Assembly: GCA_052390415.1 (NCBI GenBank) | Contig: JBQTGY010000027.1 | Coordinates: 37,629-101,628 of the forward strand | Length of the DNA: 64,000 nt | Origin: JANNWF01 sp052390415 | Lineage (GTDB): Bacteria > Pseudomonadota > Gammaproteobacteria > Xanthomonadales > Xanthomonadaceae | Direction of reading: 5' to 3' | Shown here: positions 44,153 through 52,914 of the stretch, piece after piece | How the letters are laid out: each line of letters opens with the position of its first letter | How positions within the stretch are numbered: the stretch's first letter is position 1 | Position numbers and translations under genes: made by a program | Notes under the pieces: model-generated | Told to the model about the DNA's origin: nothing | The model's input: the letters and a program-made list of their open reading frames with translations, nothing else | The model's database searches: none

Positions 44153-45847
44153 ATGCGAATCTCCTTGCTGCTCATCGCCACCTTGATGGCTCCTGTTGCC
44201 CACGCCATGGATCGAATCACTGGCTCATCCTTTGCCACCCGCTCGGTGGTCTATGCGCCGCATGCCATGGCGGCGACCTCGCATCCACTAGCCACGCAAA
44301 TCGCCTTGGACGTGATGAAGGGCGGCGGCAGCGCGGTGGATGCGGCCATCGCGGCCAATGCGGCGCTGGGTCTGATGGAGCCTACCGGCAATGGCATTGG
44401 TGGCGATCTGTTTGCCATCGTCTGGGATCCCAAGACGCAAAAACTGCATGGCTACAACGGCTCGGGACGGTCGCCGAAGTCGCTGAGCCTGCAATGGTTT
44501 GCCGACAACGGTCACACCGCGATTCCCTCGCACGGCCCGTTGCCGGTGACCGTTCCAGGCGCAGTCGACGGCTGGTTCGCGCTGCATGATCGCTTCGGCA
44601 AAGTGAAGATGCGCGAGGTGTTGGCACCGACGATCCGCTATGCGCGCGAAGGCCACCCGGTCCACGAAACCATCGCGTATTACTGGAATCTGTCGGTACC
44701 AAGGCTTTCGAAATGGCCCGGTTTCAGCGAGCAGTTCACCATCGACGGACGCGCGCCAGCGACCGGCGAGATGTGGCGCAATCCCAATCTCGCCAACACC
44801 CTGGACGCCATCGCCCGCGGCGGTCGAGATGCGTTCTACAAGGGCGATATCGCGCGCACCATCGACGCCTATTTCAAGGCCAACGATGGTTTCCTGAGTT
44901 ATGAGGACATGGCCGCCCACAGCGGTGAGTGGGTCGAGCCGGTCAAGGTCAACTATCGCGGCGTTGATGTGTGGGAACTGCCACCCAACGGCCAGGGCAT
45001 CGCTGCCTTGCAGATCCTCACCATTCTCGAAGGTTACGACTTCTCGAAAATCGCGTTTGGCAGCGTCGAACACGTGCATCTGTTCGTGGAAGCGAAGAAG
45101 CTGGCGTTTGCAGATCGCGCACGCTGGTATGCCGACCCGAGCTTTCATCCGGCCCCGGTCGATGCTTTGTTATCGAAGGATTACGCGAAAGAGCGGCGTG
45201 GCTTGATTGATCCCAAGCGTGCAGCGATGGCCGTCGATGCGGGCGCGGTGCTCAATCAAGGCGACACCATCTATCTCACTACTGCTGACAGCAGCGGCAT
45301 GATGGTCAGCCTGATCCAGTCCAACTATCGCGGCATGGGTTCGGGCATGGCGGCACCGGGTCTGGGTTTCATCTTTCAGGACCGCGGCGAGCAGTTCGCG
45401 CTGACCGCCGATCATCCCAACGCCTTCGCGCCGGGCAAACGTCCCTTCCACACCATCATCCCGGCCTTCCTGACCAAGGACGGCAACCCCTGGGTGAGTT
45501 TTGGCCTGATGGGAGGCGGCATGCAGCCGCAGGGCCACGCGCAGATCGTGATGAACCTGATCGACTTCGGCATGAACCTGCAGGAAGCCGGCGACGCCCC
45601 GCGCATCCACCACGACGGCAGCACCGAACCCGCCGGCCCCGTCACCCCGATGGACGATGGCGGTGTGCTCAACCTGGAATCGGGCTTCAGTGCCGAAACC
45701 GTGCGCGAACTGAGCAAACGCGGCCACCGGATTGAGACTGCGGTCGGACCGTTTGGCGGTTATCAAGCGATTGCACGTGATCCGGTCACAGGGGTGTATG
45801 CAGGCGCGTCGGAGAGCCGCAAGGATGGGAACGCGGCGGGGTATTGA
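44153..45847 (+). CDS. Gamma-glutamyltransferase family protein (exported)
   Basis: 564 residues with signal peptide MRISLLLIATLMAPVAHA. N-terminal HPLATQIALDVMKGGGSAVDAAIAANAALGLMEP and GGDLFAIVWD are classic. The autoprocessing/nucleophile threonine is T372 (NQGDTIYLTTAD), and the small subunit contains PLGMGSGM-like GMGSGMAAPG and MGGGMQPQGHAQ. It belongs to the YwrD-like branch rather than E. coli GGT. It would split or transfer the gamma-glutamyl group of glutathione or other peptides in the periplasm. ATG 44153 is chosen because the signal peptide begins there. Confidence 0.92.
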   Translation: MRISLLLIATLMAPVAHAMDRITGSSFATRSVVYAPHAMAATSHPLATQIALDVMKGGGSAVDAAIAANAALGLMEPTGNGIGGDLFAIVWDPKTQKLHGYNGSGRSPKSLSLQWFADNGHTAIPSHGPLPVTVPGAVDGWFALHDRFGKVKMREVLAPTIRYAREGHPVHETIAYYWNLSVPRLSKWPGFSEQFTIDGRAPATGEMWRNPNLANTLDAIARGGRDAFYKGDIARTIDAYFKANDGFLSYEDMAAHSGEWVEPVKVNYRGVDVWELPPNGQGIAALQILTILEGYDFSKIAFGSVEHVHLFVEAKKLAFADRARWYADPSFHPAPVDALLSKDYAKERRGLIDPKRAAMAVDAGAVLNQGDTIYLTTADSSGMMVSLIQSNYRGMGSGMAAPGLGFIFQDRGEQFALTADHPNAFAPGKRPFHTIIPAFLTKDGNPWVSFGLMGGGMQPQGHAQIVMNLIDFGMNLQEAGDAPRIHHDGSTEPAGPVTPMDDGGVLNLESGFSAETVRELSKRGHRIETAVGPFGGYQAIARDPVTGVYAGASESRKDGNAAGY

Positions 45848-45900
45848 GCGTGCATTGCCAGCCTCGCCAACCGTTCGACCATCACCTGGCGAGACCGAGC

Positions 45901-47127
45901 ATGCGAGTCTGTTTACTTTCCTTGACCCTGATTGTGCTTTGGCCTTCGGCCCATTCGGTCGCTGCTGAAGGGCGACTGTCGAACGCTGACAAGGCAACAG
46001 CTGAATCAACGCAGCCATCCGACGCCAAAGATTCAGAGCGCGAAGTCGCGCCGGGTGTGGCGGCCGCACTGACCCGCGAATGGACGGCCGCAGTCTTGGC
46101 CGCTTTGGTCTCGGAGGGTGACGCCGACAGTTTGGCGTTGGCCGCGCTCATCAGCCCGATGCACGCACAAGCCGAACTCCATGGAGCTGGTACTGAGGAG
46201 CCGGATCAGGCGCTGATTGATCGAGTCGCTGAAGGCGGCGCTGCGTTACGGGAACAGGCGCTTGCCAAAGCGTCGCAGATGTCCGTGTCCTTGTTACTTG
46301 CGCTGGTGTCGAATGACCCACACCAAGCGGGCGCTGACGGCGAGGATGCAACCATTGGCCTTGAAGTCGACGTGCAGCAAGCCATGCACATTGATCGTTT
46401 GCTTGAACGCGCTCCCGACGATGCCGCAGGCTGGATACTCAAGTTGAGGCAGGCGCAGCGCATGGGTGAGCCATCCGAAGCGATCGCTCGTGTCCTCCAC
46501 GAGGCTGCTCGCGTAGTCACTGGCACGCGGCCATGGTTTTTCGAACTGGCCAGACACTTCGACCGTGCCTTCAGTTTGGTTCCTATGCCAAATGGGCTCG
46601 CCGAGTTGACACACCAAGAGATTATTCGTGCCTCCAATCAAGACACGCAAATAGGTCCCACTCAGACCGAAGAATTCGTTCGCATGTCGATGGGTCTCAA
46701 CCTAGCGGTCACCCATGGCCTCAGCAGTTGGCAGTCGTTAACCATCGCTTGCGATAAAGCTGCCGCAGCTGACAAGGCTCGCCAACCAGCCTGTTTGCAG
46801 CTCGGCAGGGTGCTGGCTTTACATGGCAAGACGCTAATCGATACGAGGGTCGGGCTGGTGATTTGGCATCGCATGGTGGACGGTCAGGATGCTGCAATCG
46901 AAGTGATTGAACGCAAGCGCGCAAGTTATTGGATGGGTGAGTCCTACGCCGAGCTGGCTTCTGTGCACGAAAGCGAAAAGGGCCTACAGCAATTCTTTGA
47001 TCACATTCGCCGCCCGGGCGCAGATGAAATGGACTACATCCGTGAGCTTCTGACTGAAGCCGAGGTGAGTTTGGAACCGCCGCCGCAGTGGCTGCCGAGC
47101 AGTCCCGAAGTGCTGACCGCGCGCTGA
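45901..47127 (+). CDS. Exported protein of unknown function, helix-rich
   Basis: 408 residues with a signal peptide (MRVCLLSLTLIVLWPSAHSVAA). After a low-complexity stretch (residues ~25-50, S/D/E/A) the protein looks helical throughout, with Ala/Glu/Arg-rich segments and a pair of cysteines (IACDK, PACLQLGR), recalling TPR-like or Sel1-like folds, though I see no regular repeat. It starts 53 bp after the transferase gene. The base composition falls slightly towards its 3' end, next to the AT-richer patch. No function is proposed. Confidence 0.78.
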   Translation: MRVCLLSLTLIVLWPSAHSVAAEGRLSNADKATAESTQPSDAKDSEREVAPGVAAALTREWTAAVLAALVSEGDADSLALAALISPMHAQAELHGAGTEEPDQALIDRVAEGGAALREQALAKASQMSVSLLLALVSNDPHQAGADGEDATIGLEVDVQQAMHIDRLLERAPDDAAGWILKLRQAQRMGEPSEAIARVLHEAARVVTGTRPWFFELARHFDRAFSLVPMPNGLAELTHQEIIRASNQDTQIGPTQTEEFVRMSMGLNLAVTHGLSSWQSLTIACDKAAAADKARQPACLQLGRVLALHGKTLIDTRVGLVIWHRMVDGQDAAIEVIERKRASYWMGESYAELASVHESEKGLQQFFDHIRRPGADEMDYIRELLTEAEVSLEPPPQWLPSSPEVLTAR

Positions 47128-47245
47128 TGAACCTATCCAACGATGGCCTGCTTTACGCCCTGGTTATGTAGCTTGTCCAGCGCGATGAACATCAGCGCGC
47201 GTGATTTGCCTGAAGCGGGCGTTAGCTACAGCGTCTCGGGGCGGA

Positions 47246-47382
47246 CAATCAAGACCGGATCAAATTTTCAGCGACACCCGCGATTCACATAAGTCATTGT
47301 TGATCATCGTTTTTCTGACTTTATTGTCGGAAATGACGAGGCTTTTCGTCGGCAAAATCAAAACCCGATCAAAACTTTTCAC
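47246..47382. repeat. AT-richer gap with two imperfect direct repeats
   Basis: Copies CAATCAAGACCGGATCAAATTTTCA (47246-47270) and AAATCAAAACCCGATCAAAACTTTTCAC-like (47355-47382) share the order ATCAA-G/A-ACC-x-GATCAAA-x-TTTTCA. The surrounding 47128-47382 gap is markedly AT-richer than the rest of the window and has no gene. It borders the methyltransferase remnant. Confidence 0.6.
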
Positions 47383-48837
47383 TTACGCCCAGAACGGCAC
47401 ATAGCCGGAGCGCGGATGAGTCGGATCGGCGGGTCGGATCAATCCGAGCTTCAGCGCCTGCCGGATCACCACCGATGTTTGCGCCGTGTTCTGCGGGTCT
47501 ATCCCCAAGCGTTCGCTGAGCGACGCGTTCCTCATCCTCTGGCCGCTTACGTGTTTCAGCGCCGCATGCTGGTAGCAGGCTCGTACGCGTTCCTGAGGAG
47601 TCATCTCGGCGAAGCGCCTAGGCGCATACAACACCGTGCGCACCGCATCGCCCTCCGCGCGGAAGTCCGGCGGGGGCAACTGGTGCAGCTCCACCGCTAC
47701 CAATACCTTGTCTATGCCGGTGCCTTGCTCTTCGCATAGCCGCATGCGCCGCATCAGCGTGGCCAATGCCTCATTGCGCGAGCGCGGCGGAAAATCCAGA
47801 AACCGCTCCGGCTGCACCAACGGCTGGCCGGGGTTGCTGATCTCCAGCCGGTCGCCAAACATCTCGACCAAGGGGCCAGTACCGGTCAGCGTCATGTCCT
47901 GGTGAATCAACGCATTGGCCACCAGCTCGCGAATGGCAATGGCCGGGTACAGCGGGCGCTCCTCACGGAAGGCTTTGCCGATGAACTCATTGCGTGGCAT
48001 CAGGCCGTCAATGAAGTCAATCAACCCAGTGAAGCCGATCGCATAGCCTTTCGCCCCATCTTGCCGGTGCGTTACCATGTCAGCGCGGCTGAGTCCACCA
48101 TAGGCCACAAAGCGAATGGCCTTTCGCGCGATGGAAGGAGAGAAATCTGCCATCCGCTTGGCGAACAGGATGGCCCCGAGATTCGTGATGCTCCAATGCC
48201 CGCCCACATCCGCCTGCGCCAGATGGTCGGCGGCAAGCTTGTCGAAAATGCCCTTGCGGTTGTCTGGCAAGGGCTGGCCTGTCAGGTCAAAATAGGCGGC
48301 GTAGTCCAAACGCGCCAGGACCTCGTCGCCACTGAGAAACTGCGCCGCGATGCCCGTTTCCCAAGCATAGGGTTGCAATTTCGCCCACAAAGCCTTCAAG
48401 CGTTCAGGGTGGTCCGAAAGTCGAGGCGTGGAGCTACCGATGCGCACAAATGCCTGTCGCTCAAACTCCACCGGGATGCTGGTAGCAGCCGGAATCTCCA
48501 GCAACATCAGCCGAATGCCTTGGTAGTCAACCGGCTTGAAGGTGAAGGCAATGGCCGGCTGCAGTCGCTGTGCCAACCACAGCTCCAACGGTTGACCCTG
48601 CTGCGACTGGCGGGAAGGCTCAAACGTGGTGCCCACTGTGGCGAGATCGCTATCACGCACGCCCCAAAGCACGTAGGCAAACGCTTGATCGGCCAGCCGC
48701 GCGGCGTTGGACAGCGCCGAGATCAACTTGCCGATGATCTGAGCGTCGGCATTGTTCTCCTTGAACTCTACCCACGACGTCTCCGCCGGAAGCTGGCGCA
48801 GGTCATCTATCAGGGCCAAGGTGCGTGGATCGCTCAA
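47383..48837 (-). CDS. AlbA_2/HATPase_c_4 (Schlafen-type) putative DNA-binding protein
   Basis: 484 residues. The N-terminus (about 15-140) is an AlbA_2/Schlafen-like domain (ETSWVEFKEN...FAYVLWGVRD...FVRIGSSTPRLSDHPERL); the middle (~285-345) is an HATPase_c_4 ATP-binding fold with AIRELVANALIHQDM and GDRLEISNPGQP, and GTGIDKVL; a winged-helix-like C-terminus follows. Such proteins are called transcription regulators and often lie in restriction or defence islands. It starts with TTG, overlapping the stop of the methyltransferase remnant (TTGA), so it was the second gene of that operon. Confidence 0.9.
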   Translation of the reverse strand: MSDPRTLALIDDLRQLPAETSWVEFKENNADAQIIGKLISALSNAARLADQAFAYVLWGVRDSDLATVGTTFEPSRQSQQGQPLELWLAQRLQPAIAFTFKPVDYQGIRLMLLEIPAATSIPVEFERQAFVRIGSSTPRLSDHPERLKALWAKLQPYAWETGIAAQFLSGDEVLARLDYAAYFDLTGQPLPDNRKGIFDKLAADHLAQADVGGHWSITNLGAILFAKRMADFSPSIARKAIRFVAYGGLSRADMVTHRQDGAKGYAIGFTGLIDFIDGLMPRNEFIGKAFREERPLYPAIAIRELVANALIHQDMTLTGTGPLVEMFGDRLEISNPGQPLVQPERFLDFPPRSRNEALATLMRRMRLCEEQGTGIDKVLVAVELHQLPPPDFRAEGDAVRTVLYAPRRFAEMTPQERVRACYQHAALKHVSGQRMRNASLSERLGIDPQNTAQTSVVIRQALKLGLIRPADPTHPRSGYVPFWA

Positions 48838-49300
48838 TTACCTTTGCTCCTGTTTGCTTTCGGTGCCGCTTTGGCCGCTGTTGCGGTCATCTTGGTGCAC
48901 AGCTCGAAGAGCTTTTCCAGCCGCTCGGTGTCGTTCTTGAAGCGGCGGCCGATGTGGATGCGTTCCAGCACTTCGTCGTTGCGGGCGTGGGCGGCGCCGC
49001 GCAGGTTGTCGGGCATCGCCTCCGGGTCGTACAGGTGAGGTGCGACTCGTTGCGGCGGCGGTTGATCTGTGCCTCGATCTCGCGCATCTGCTTGTAGGCA
49101 ATCACGAGGAAGTTGCCACTGCCGCAGGCCGGATCGAATACCCGGATGCGGGCCATGCGCCGACGCAGATTCAGCAGCTTGGCCTGGCTGTCGGCGGCGG
49201 CTTCAAGCTGCGCGCGCAGATCGTCCAGAAACAGCGGGTTCAGCTCCTTAAGGATGTTGGGCACGCTGGTGTAGTGCATGCCCAGCGCGCCGCGCCGCTC
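48834..49300 (-). pseudogene. Deletion remnant of a class I DNA methyltransferase (restriction-modification type)
   Basis: Two pieces of one large DNA methylase in different frames. Piece 1 (about 49300-49045) reads LGMHYTSVPNILKELNPLF, then RIRVFDPACGSGNFLVIAYK (SAM motif I at 49106-49135) to EIEAQINRRR. Piece 2 (about 49045-48834) reads LYDPEAMPDNLRGAAHARNDEVLERI, then IGRRFKNDTERLEKLFELC, the typical C-terminus. Everything between, including the catalytic NPPY/F motif, is missing, as is the N-terminus, replaced by the acyl-CoA dehydrogenase end. It cannot methylate DNA. Confidence 0.85.
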
Positions 49301-49341
49301 CCGCAAAACGTCTTGCGGACAACGTCGACCGTACGAAGGCC

Positions 49342-51096
49342 TCAAATCACATCCCACGGATATTTCTCGCCCGCCAGCATCGCAGCAGCAAGGGCGTCAG
49401 TCTTGGCGTCCTCGTTACGCGCCATGCCACGCACGTTGCGCGACATGCGTCGGCGTGCCTGCGACGTGAACATCTCGCAGATGGTCTGTGCTTGTTCGGC
49501 GGCGGGGTCGTTGGCATTGACCAGCGAGTCGGCACGCGAGAGCACGCAGTTGCCGATGAACAGGTCGATGGCGAGGTCGCCGATACGCTTCAAGACGAAC
49601 TGCTGATCGGCGATGCCGCGACCATGTTTGCGCAGCGCTTCGTCACCGACGCGGGCGAGTTCGCTGACGTATTTCTCATAGACTTCCGCGCATTTGCGCA
49701 GCCGCGGGTTGAGCTTGCGTTGGATGCGATCACCGCCGATGCCGGAACTCTGCGCAAAGCGTCGCTGCGCATAACCGCCGAGCACGCCGAAGCCCTTGAT
49801 CGGATCGTTGAAAATCGAATTGACCGCTGATTTCAGCTCGCCCAACTGCGCACCGACATCCTTCAAACCTGAGAGCGCGATGTACAGCCGCAGGATCTCG
49901 TTGGTGCCCTCGAAGATGGACAGGATGCGCGAGTCGCGGGTGATCTTTTCGTACGGGTATTCCTTCATGAAACCATTGCCGGCGGCGATCTGCAGCGCCT
50001 CATGCGCGCTGCGCTGGATCGCTTCGGAGGCAAATACCTTGCTCATCGCGGCTTCCAGCGAATAATCCTCACAGCCGGAATCGATGAAGTGGGCGACCAT
50101 GAATACCGCGCTCTCGGCGGCGAAACAGTCGACCGTCATCTGCGCGATCTTTTCGCGAACCAGACCGAAGTCCGCGATCGGCTTGCCGAACTGTTTGCGA
50201 TCCTTGGCCTGCTGCATCGACAGTGCGATCAAGCGCTTCATGCCACCCACGGCGCCGCCGCCCAACCCGGTGCGACCGTTGTTCAAGATCGACATCGCGA
50301 CCTTGAAACCCGAGCCGACCTCGCCCAACACACACTCCGCCGGCACCTGCACATCGACGAAGGCGACCGTGGTGGTGGAGTTCGAGCGGATGCCCAGCTT
50401 GTGTTCGTGCGGGCCGTGGCTGACGCCGGGCCAACTGGCCTCGACGATGAACGCGGTCATCTTGCCGTTGCCCTCATCCGTGCGCGCAAACACGGTGTAG
50501 AAACCGGCGATGCCGCCGTTGGTGATCCAGATTTTTTCGCCGTTCAAGGTCCAGCTGTCGTCGGCGTTCTTGACCGCCTTGGTGCGGATGGAAGCAGCGT
50601 CCGAACCTGCTCCCGACTCGGTCAAACAGAACGCGGCGATCATTTCGCCGGACGCCAACTTCGGCAGATAACGCGCCTTCTGCGCCTCATTGCCCCACAA
50701 CAGCACGCCCTTCATGCCGATGGAGGAGTGCGCGCCGATGGTCAGCGATACCGAACTGTCGTGGCCGCTGGTTTGCCCGAGCATGCGCGCATAAGCGGCG
50801 TTGCTGAGCTCCATGCCACCATGTTCTTCGGGGATGATCAGCCCGAACAGGCCCATGTCGCGCAGGCCCTGAATGAAACTCTCCGGCTGCTCACCTTCGT
50901 CATCCCAACGCTTGAGATCGGCCTTGTGCGCGTCGAGAAAGTCGTCGATGGGATCGACCATGGCCGCCAATAGCTCGCGATCACGCGCGCGCATCAGTGG
51001 ATAGGGGAACAAGTTCTCCTCACAGATATCGCCGAAGAACAGCTGTTTGGCGGCGCTGCGGTCACGCAGCAGGGTGCTTGGCTGTGACTCGGACAT
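49342..51096 (-). CDS. Acyl-CoA dehydrogenase (VLCAD/ACAD9-like)
   Basis: 584-residue FAD enzyme of fatty-acid beta-oxidation. FCLTESGAGSDAASIRT, WITNGG and KDRKQFGKPIADF are the standard FAD/substrate motifs; SIFEGTNEILRLYIALSG supplies the catalytic-base region, and the extra ~180-residue C-terminal domain is typical of very-long-chain or ACAD9-type enzymes. The start ATG 51096 lies seven bases after GGAG. A small CCGCAA/TTGCGG stem (49301-49318) follows the stop. It oxidises acyl-CoA to enoyl-CoA. Confidence 0.95.
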   Translation of the reverse strand: MSESQPSTLLRDRSAAKQLFFGDICEENLFPYPLMRARDRELLAAMVDPIDDFLDAHKADLKRWDDEGEQPESFIQGLRDMGLFGLIIPEEHGGMELSNAAYARMLGQTSGHDSSVSLTIGAHSSIGMKGVLLWGNEAQKARYLPKLASGEMIAAFCLTESGAGSDAASIRTKAVKNADDSWTLNGEKIWITNGGIAGFYTVFARTDEGNGKMTAFIVEASWPGVSHGPHEHKLGIRSNSTTTVAFVDVQVPAECVLGEVGSGFKVAMSILNNGRTGLGGGAVGGMKRLIALSMQQAKDRKQFGKPIADFGLVREKIAQMTVDCFAAESAVFMVAHFIDSGCEDYSLEAAMSKVFASEAIQRSAHEALQIAAGNGFMKEYPYEKITRDSRILSIFEGTNEILRLYIALSGLKDVGAQLGELKSAVNSIFNDPIKGFGVLGGYAQRRFAQSSGIGGDRIQRKLNPRLRKCAEVYEKYVSELARVGDEALRKHGRGIADQQFVLKRIGDLAIDLFIGNCVLSRADSLVNANDPAAEQAQTICEMFTSQARRRMSRNVRGMARNEDAKTDALAAAMLAGEKYPWDVI

Positions 51097-51173
51097 GACG
51101 TTGCTCCGGCAGGAAGGACGACGGTGGCATTGTGGCACTGGTGAGCGCCGTCGAGTGCTGCGGTCGGGTGGTT

Positions 51174-51258
51174 ACCGTAGGGCGTGCCTTGGCCCGCCTT
51201 CGCCATCTCGCCAACGCGAATATGGCGGGCCAAGGCGCCAAGGCCCGCCCTATGCGGT
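51174..51258. repeat. Imperfect palindrome with GGCGGGCCAAGGC arms
   Basis: The left arm (about 51174-51198) and right arm (about 51224-51258) are complementary, except for an 8-base duplication (GCCAAGGC) in the right arm. It lies in the divergent gap between the dehydrogenase and the hydrolase, and starts with CGTAGGGCGTGC, related to the TAGGGTGCGTC hairpins. Confidence 0.75.
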
Positions 51259-51314
51259 TTGCGGTTTCGCGACAAAATGGTGATCGATGTGGTACCGCAG
51301 GACTGACGGAACGA

Positions 51315-52115
51315 ATGTTGGGTCGACTCGTGATGGTGTTGTTATTGCCGCTGCTGCTGTGGCTTGGCATCTGCATCCTGATGTATTTGCAGCAGCGCGA
51401 TCTGGTCTATTTCGGTGCCGTGACCCGGGTGGATGCGGCCACGACTGACTTCGCGCTCAAGCGCGACGAAGGCGTGACGTTGCGCGGTTGGGTGGTGAAT
51501 CCGGAGGCAGCCGATGTGCTGCTGTATTTCGGTGGCAATGCCGAGGGCATCGGCCAGATGCGCGAATCGCTGCGCAACTGGTTGCCGCAGCGGGCCTCGT
51601 ATCTGCTCGCTTACCGTGGCTACGGTGCGAGCGACGGTTCACCCTCACAGGACTTGCTGTTCGCTGATGCGGTGGCGCTGTACGACGAGGTGGCGACACG
51701 GCATCCGGGTGCGCGGGTCGCGGTGATCGGACGCAGCCTCGGGTCCGGTGTTGCTGCTTACCTTGCTTCCCAGCGAGCAGTCGACAAGCTGGTGCTGGTC
51801 ACGCCCTTCGACAGCCTGGTCGCGGTGGCGGGAGCGCATTACCCGTGGCTGCCGACATCCTTGCTGGTGACTGAGCGCTTCGAGTCGACGCATTGGCTGC
51901 GCGATTACCGGGAGCCGGTGCTGGTGATCCGCGCTGGGCAGGATCAGGTCATACCGCCGACCAACACCGACCGGTTGATCGCCGCGTTGCCGCAAGCCCC
52001 GCAAGTGCTGATCGTGCCGACCGCCGGGCACAACCATGTATTGACGACTCAGGCTGAAGCGGACGCGCTGATTCGATTTCTGACGTCACAAAACACGCCT
52101 GACGACGCGCGTTGA
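51315..52115 (+). CDS. Membrane-anchored alpha/beta hydrolase
   Basis: 266 residues with an N-terminal helix (LVMVLLLPLLLWLGICILMYL). Fold motifs: LLYFGGNAEG (oxyanion loop), nucleophile elbow GRSLGSG, acid in RAGQDQVIPP, and terminal AGHNHVLT histidine. It resembles the FrsA/ABHD13-like serine hydrolases found in many proteobacteria; the substrate is unknown. ATG 51315 begins the anchor helix. Confidence 0.9.
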   Translation: MLGRLVMVLLLPLLLWLGICILMYLQQRDLVYFGAVTRVDAATTDFALKRDEGVTLRGWVVNPEAADVLLYFGGNAEGIGQMRESLRNWLPQRASYLLAYRGYGASDGSPSQDLLFADAVALYDEVATRHPGARVAVIGRSLGSGVAAYLASQRAVDKLVLVTPFDSLVAVAGAHYPWLPTSLLVTERFESTHWLRDYREPVLVIRAGQDQVIPPTNTDRLIAALPQAPQVLIVPTAGHNHVLTTQAEADALIRFLTSQNTPDDAR

Positions 52116-52131
52116 TCGGTTCGCCGTCGTC

Positions 52132-52914
52132 CTACATCTGCCGAAACTGCGGTAGAAAGCTGCGACTCACCGGCAGCCGCTCTGGCCGGCTGCGCAGATG
52201 AATCTGCGCGGTGTCGTTGTCGGCGCGCACCAGGTGGCTGATGGCGCGCAGATTCACCACCACCGCGCGATGGGTCTGTGCGAATTGCGTGGGATCAAGC
52301 TGTGCCAGCAGCTCCTTCAGTGGCGTGCGGATCACTGCTTCAGCGGCGGTGCCATCCGCTGCGCGCCAGGCGATCAGGGTGTATTTGTCTTCGGCGCGCA
52401 GGTAGTCGACTTCGTCGACCGCGATCAAGCGCACGGTGCTGCCGCTGGATGCTCGCAACCAGCGCAGACCCGCTGGTCGGGCGCGTTGTTCGAGGCGTGC
52501 AGCCAGCGCATCAAGCAGGGCGTCGCTGGCGGCGATGGGTTCGGCGAGGCGCAGGCGCTGCTGCAAGCGGGCGACGGTGTCGGCTAGCCGCGGTGCTTCC
52601 ACCGGTTTCACCAGATAGTCAAGCGCGCCTTGCTCGAAGGCCTGCACGGCGTATTGTTGGTAGGCGGTGACGAAGACCAGATGCGCGCGGCGGCCGATCC
52701 ATTGCGCCGCTTCGACGCCCGACATGCCGGGCATATGCACGTCGAGAAAGCAGATATCGGGACAGTGCTGCTCAACCATGTCCACCGCCTCGCGCCCGTG
52801 GCGGGCTTGGGCGACGATGCGCAACGCTGGCCACGCGATGTGCAGCTGGCGAGCCAGCGACTGCAGCAGTAGCGGCTCGTCGTCGGCAAGCAGGGCGGTA
52901 GGGGCGTCACTCAT
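52132..52914 (-). CDS. LytTR-type response regulator
   Basis: 260 residues: receiver with phosphoacceptor D58 (CFLDVHMPGMSG) and a C-terminal LytTR DNA-binding domain (VDEVDYLRAEDKYTLI, FAQTHRAVVVNLRAI). It is the AlgR/LytR type that binds two direct repeats. Translation starts at ATG 52914, overlapping the kinase stop by four bases (ATGA), so it is the second gene of a kinase-regulator operon. Target genes are not evident here. Confidence 0.94.
   Translation of the reverse strand: MSDAPTALLADDEPLLLQSLARQLHIAWPALRIVAQARHGREAVDMVEQHCPDICFLDVHMPGMSGVEAAQWIGRRAHLVFVTAYQQYAVQAFEQGALDYLVKPVEAPRLADTVARLQQRLRLAEPIAASDALLDALAARLEQRARPAGLRWLRASSGSTVRLIAVDEVDYLRAEDKYTLIAWRAADGTAAEAVIRTPLKELLAQLDPTQFAQTHRAVVVNLRAISHLVRADNDTAQIHLRSRPERLPVSRSFLPQFRQM

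Noticed and set aside
47902..49038. 378-codon plus-strand frame across the AlbA gene and methyltransferase remnant
   Set aside because: It is antisense to an intact, recognisable gene and to the recognisable methylase pieces.
48834..49300. Genuine small methyltransferase gene rather than a remnant
   Set aside because: The two recognisable pieces are in different frames and the catalytic NPPY/F motif is absent; one base error could not restore the missing middle.
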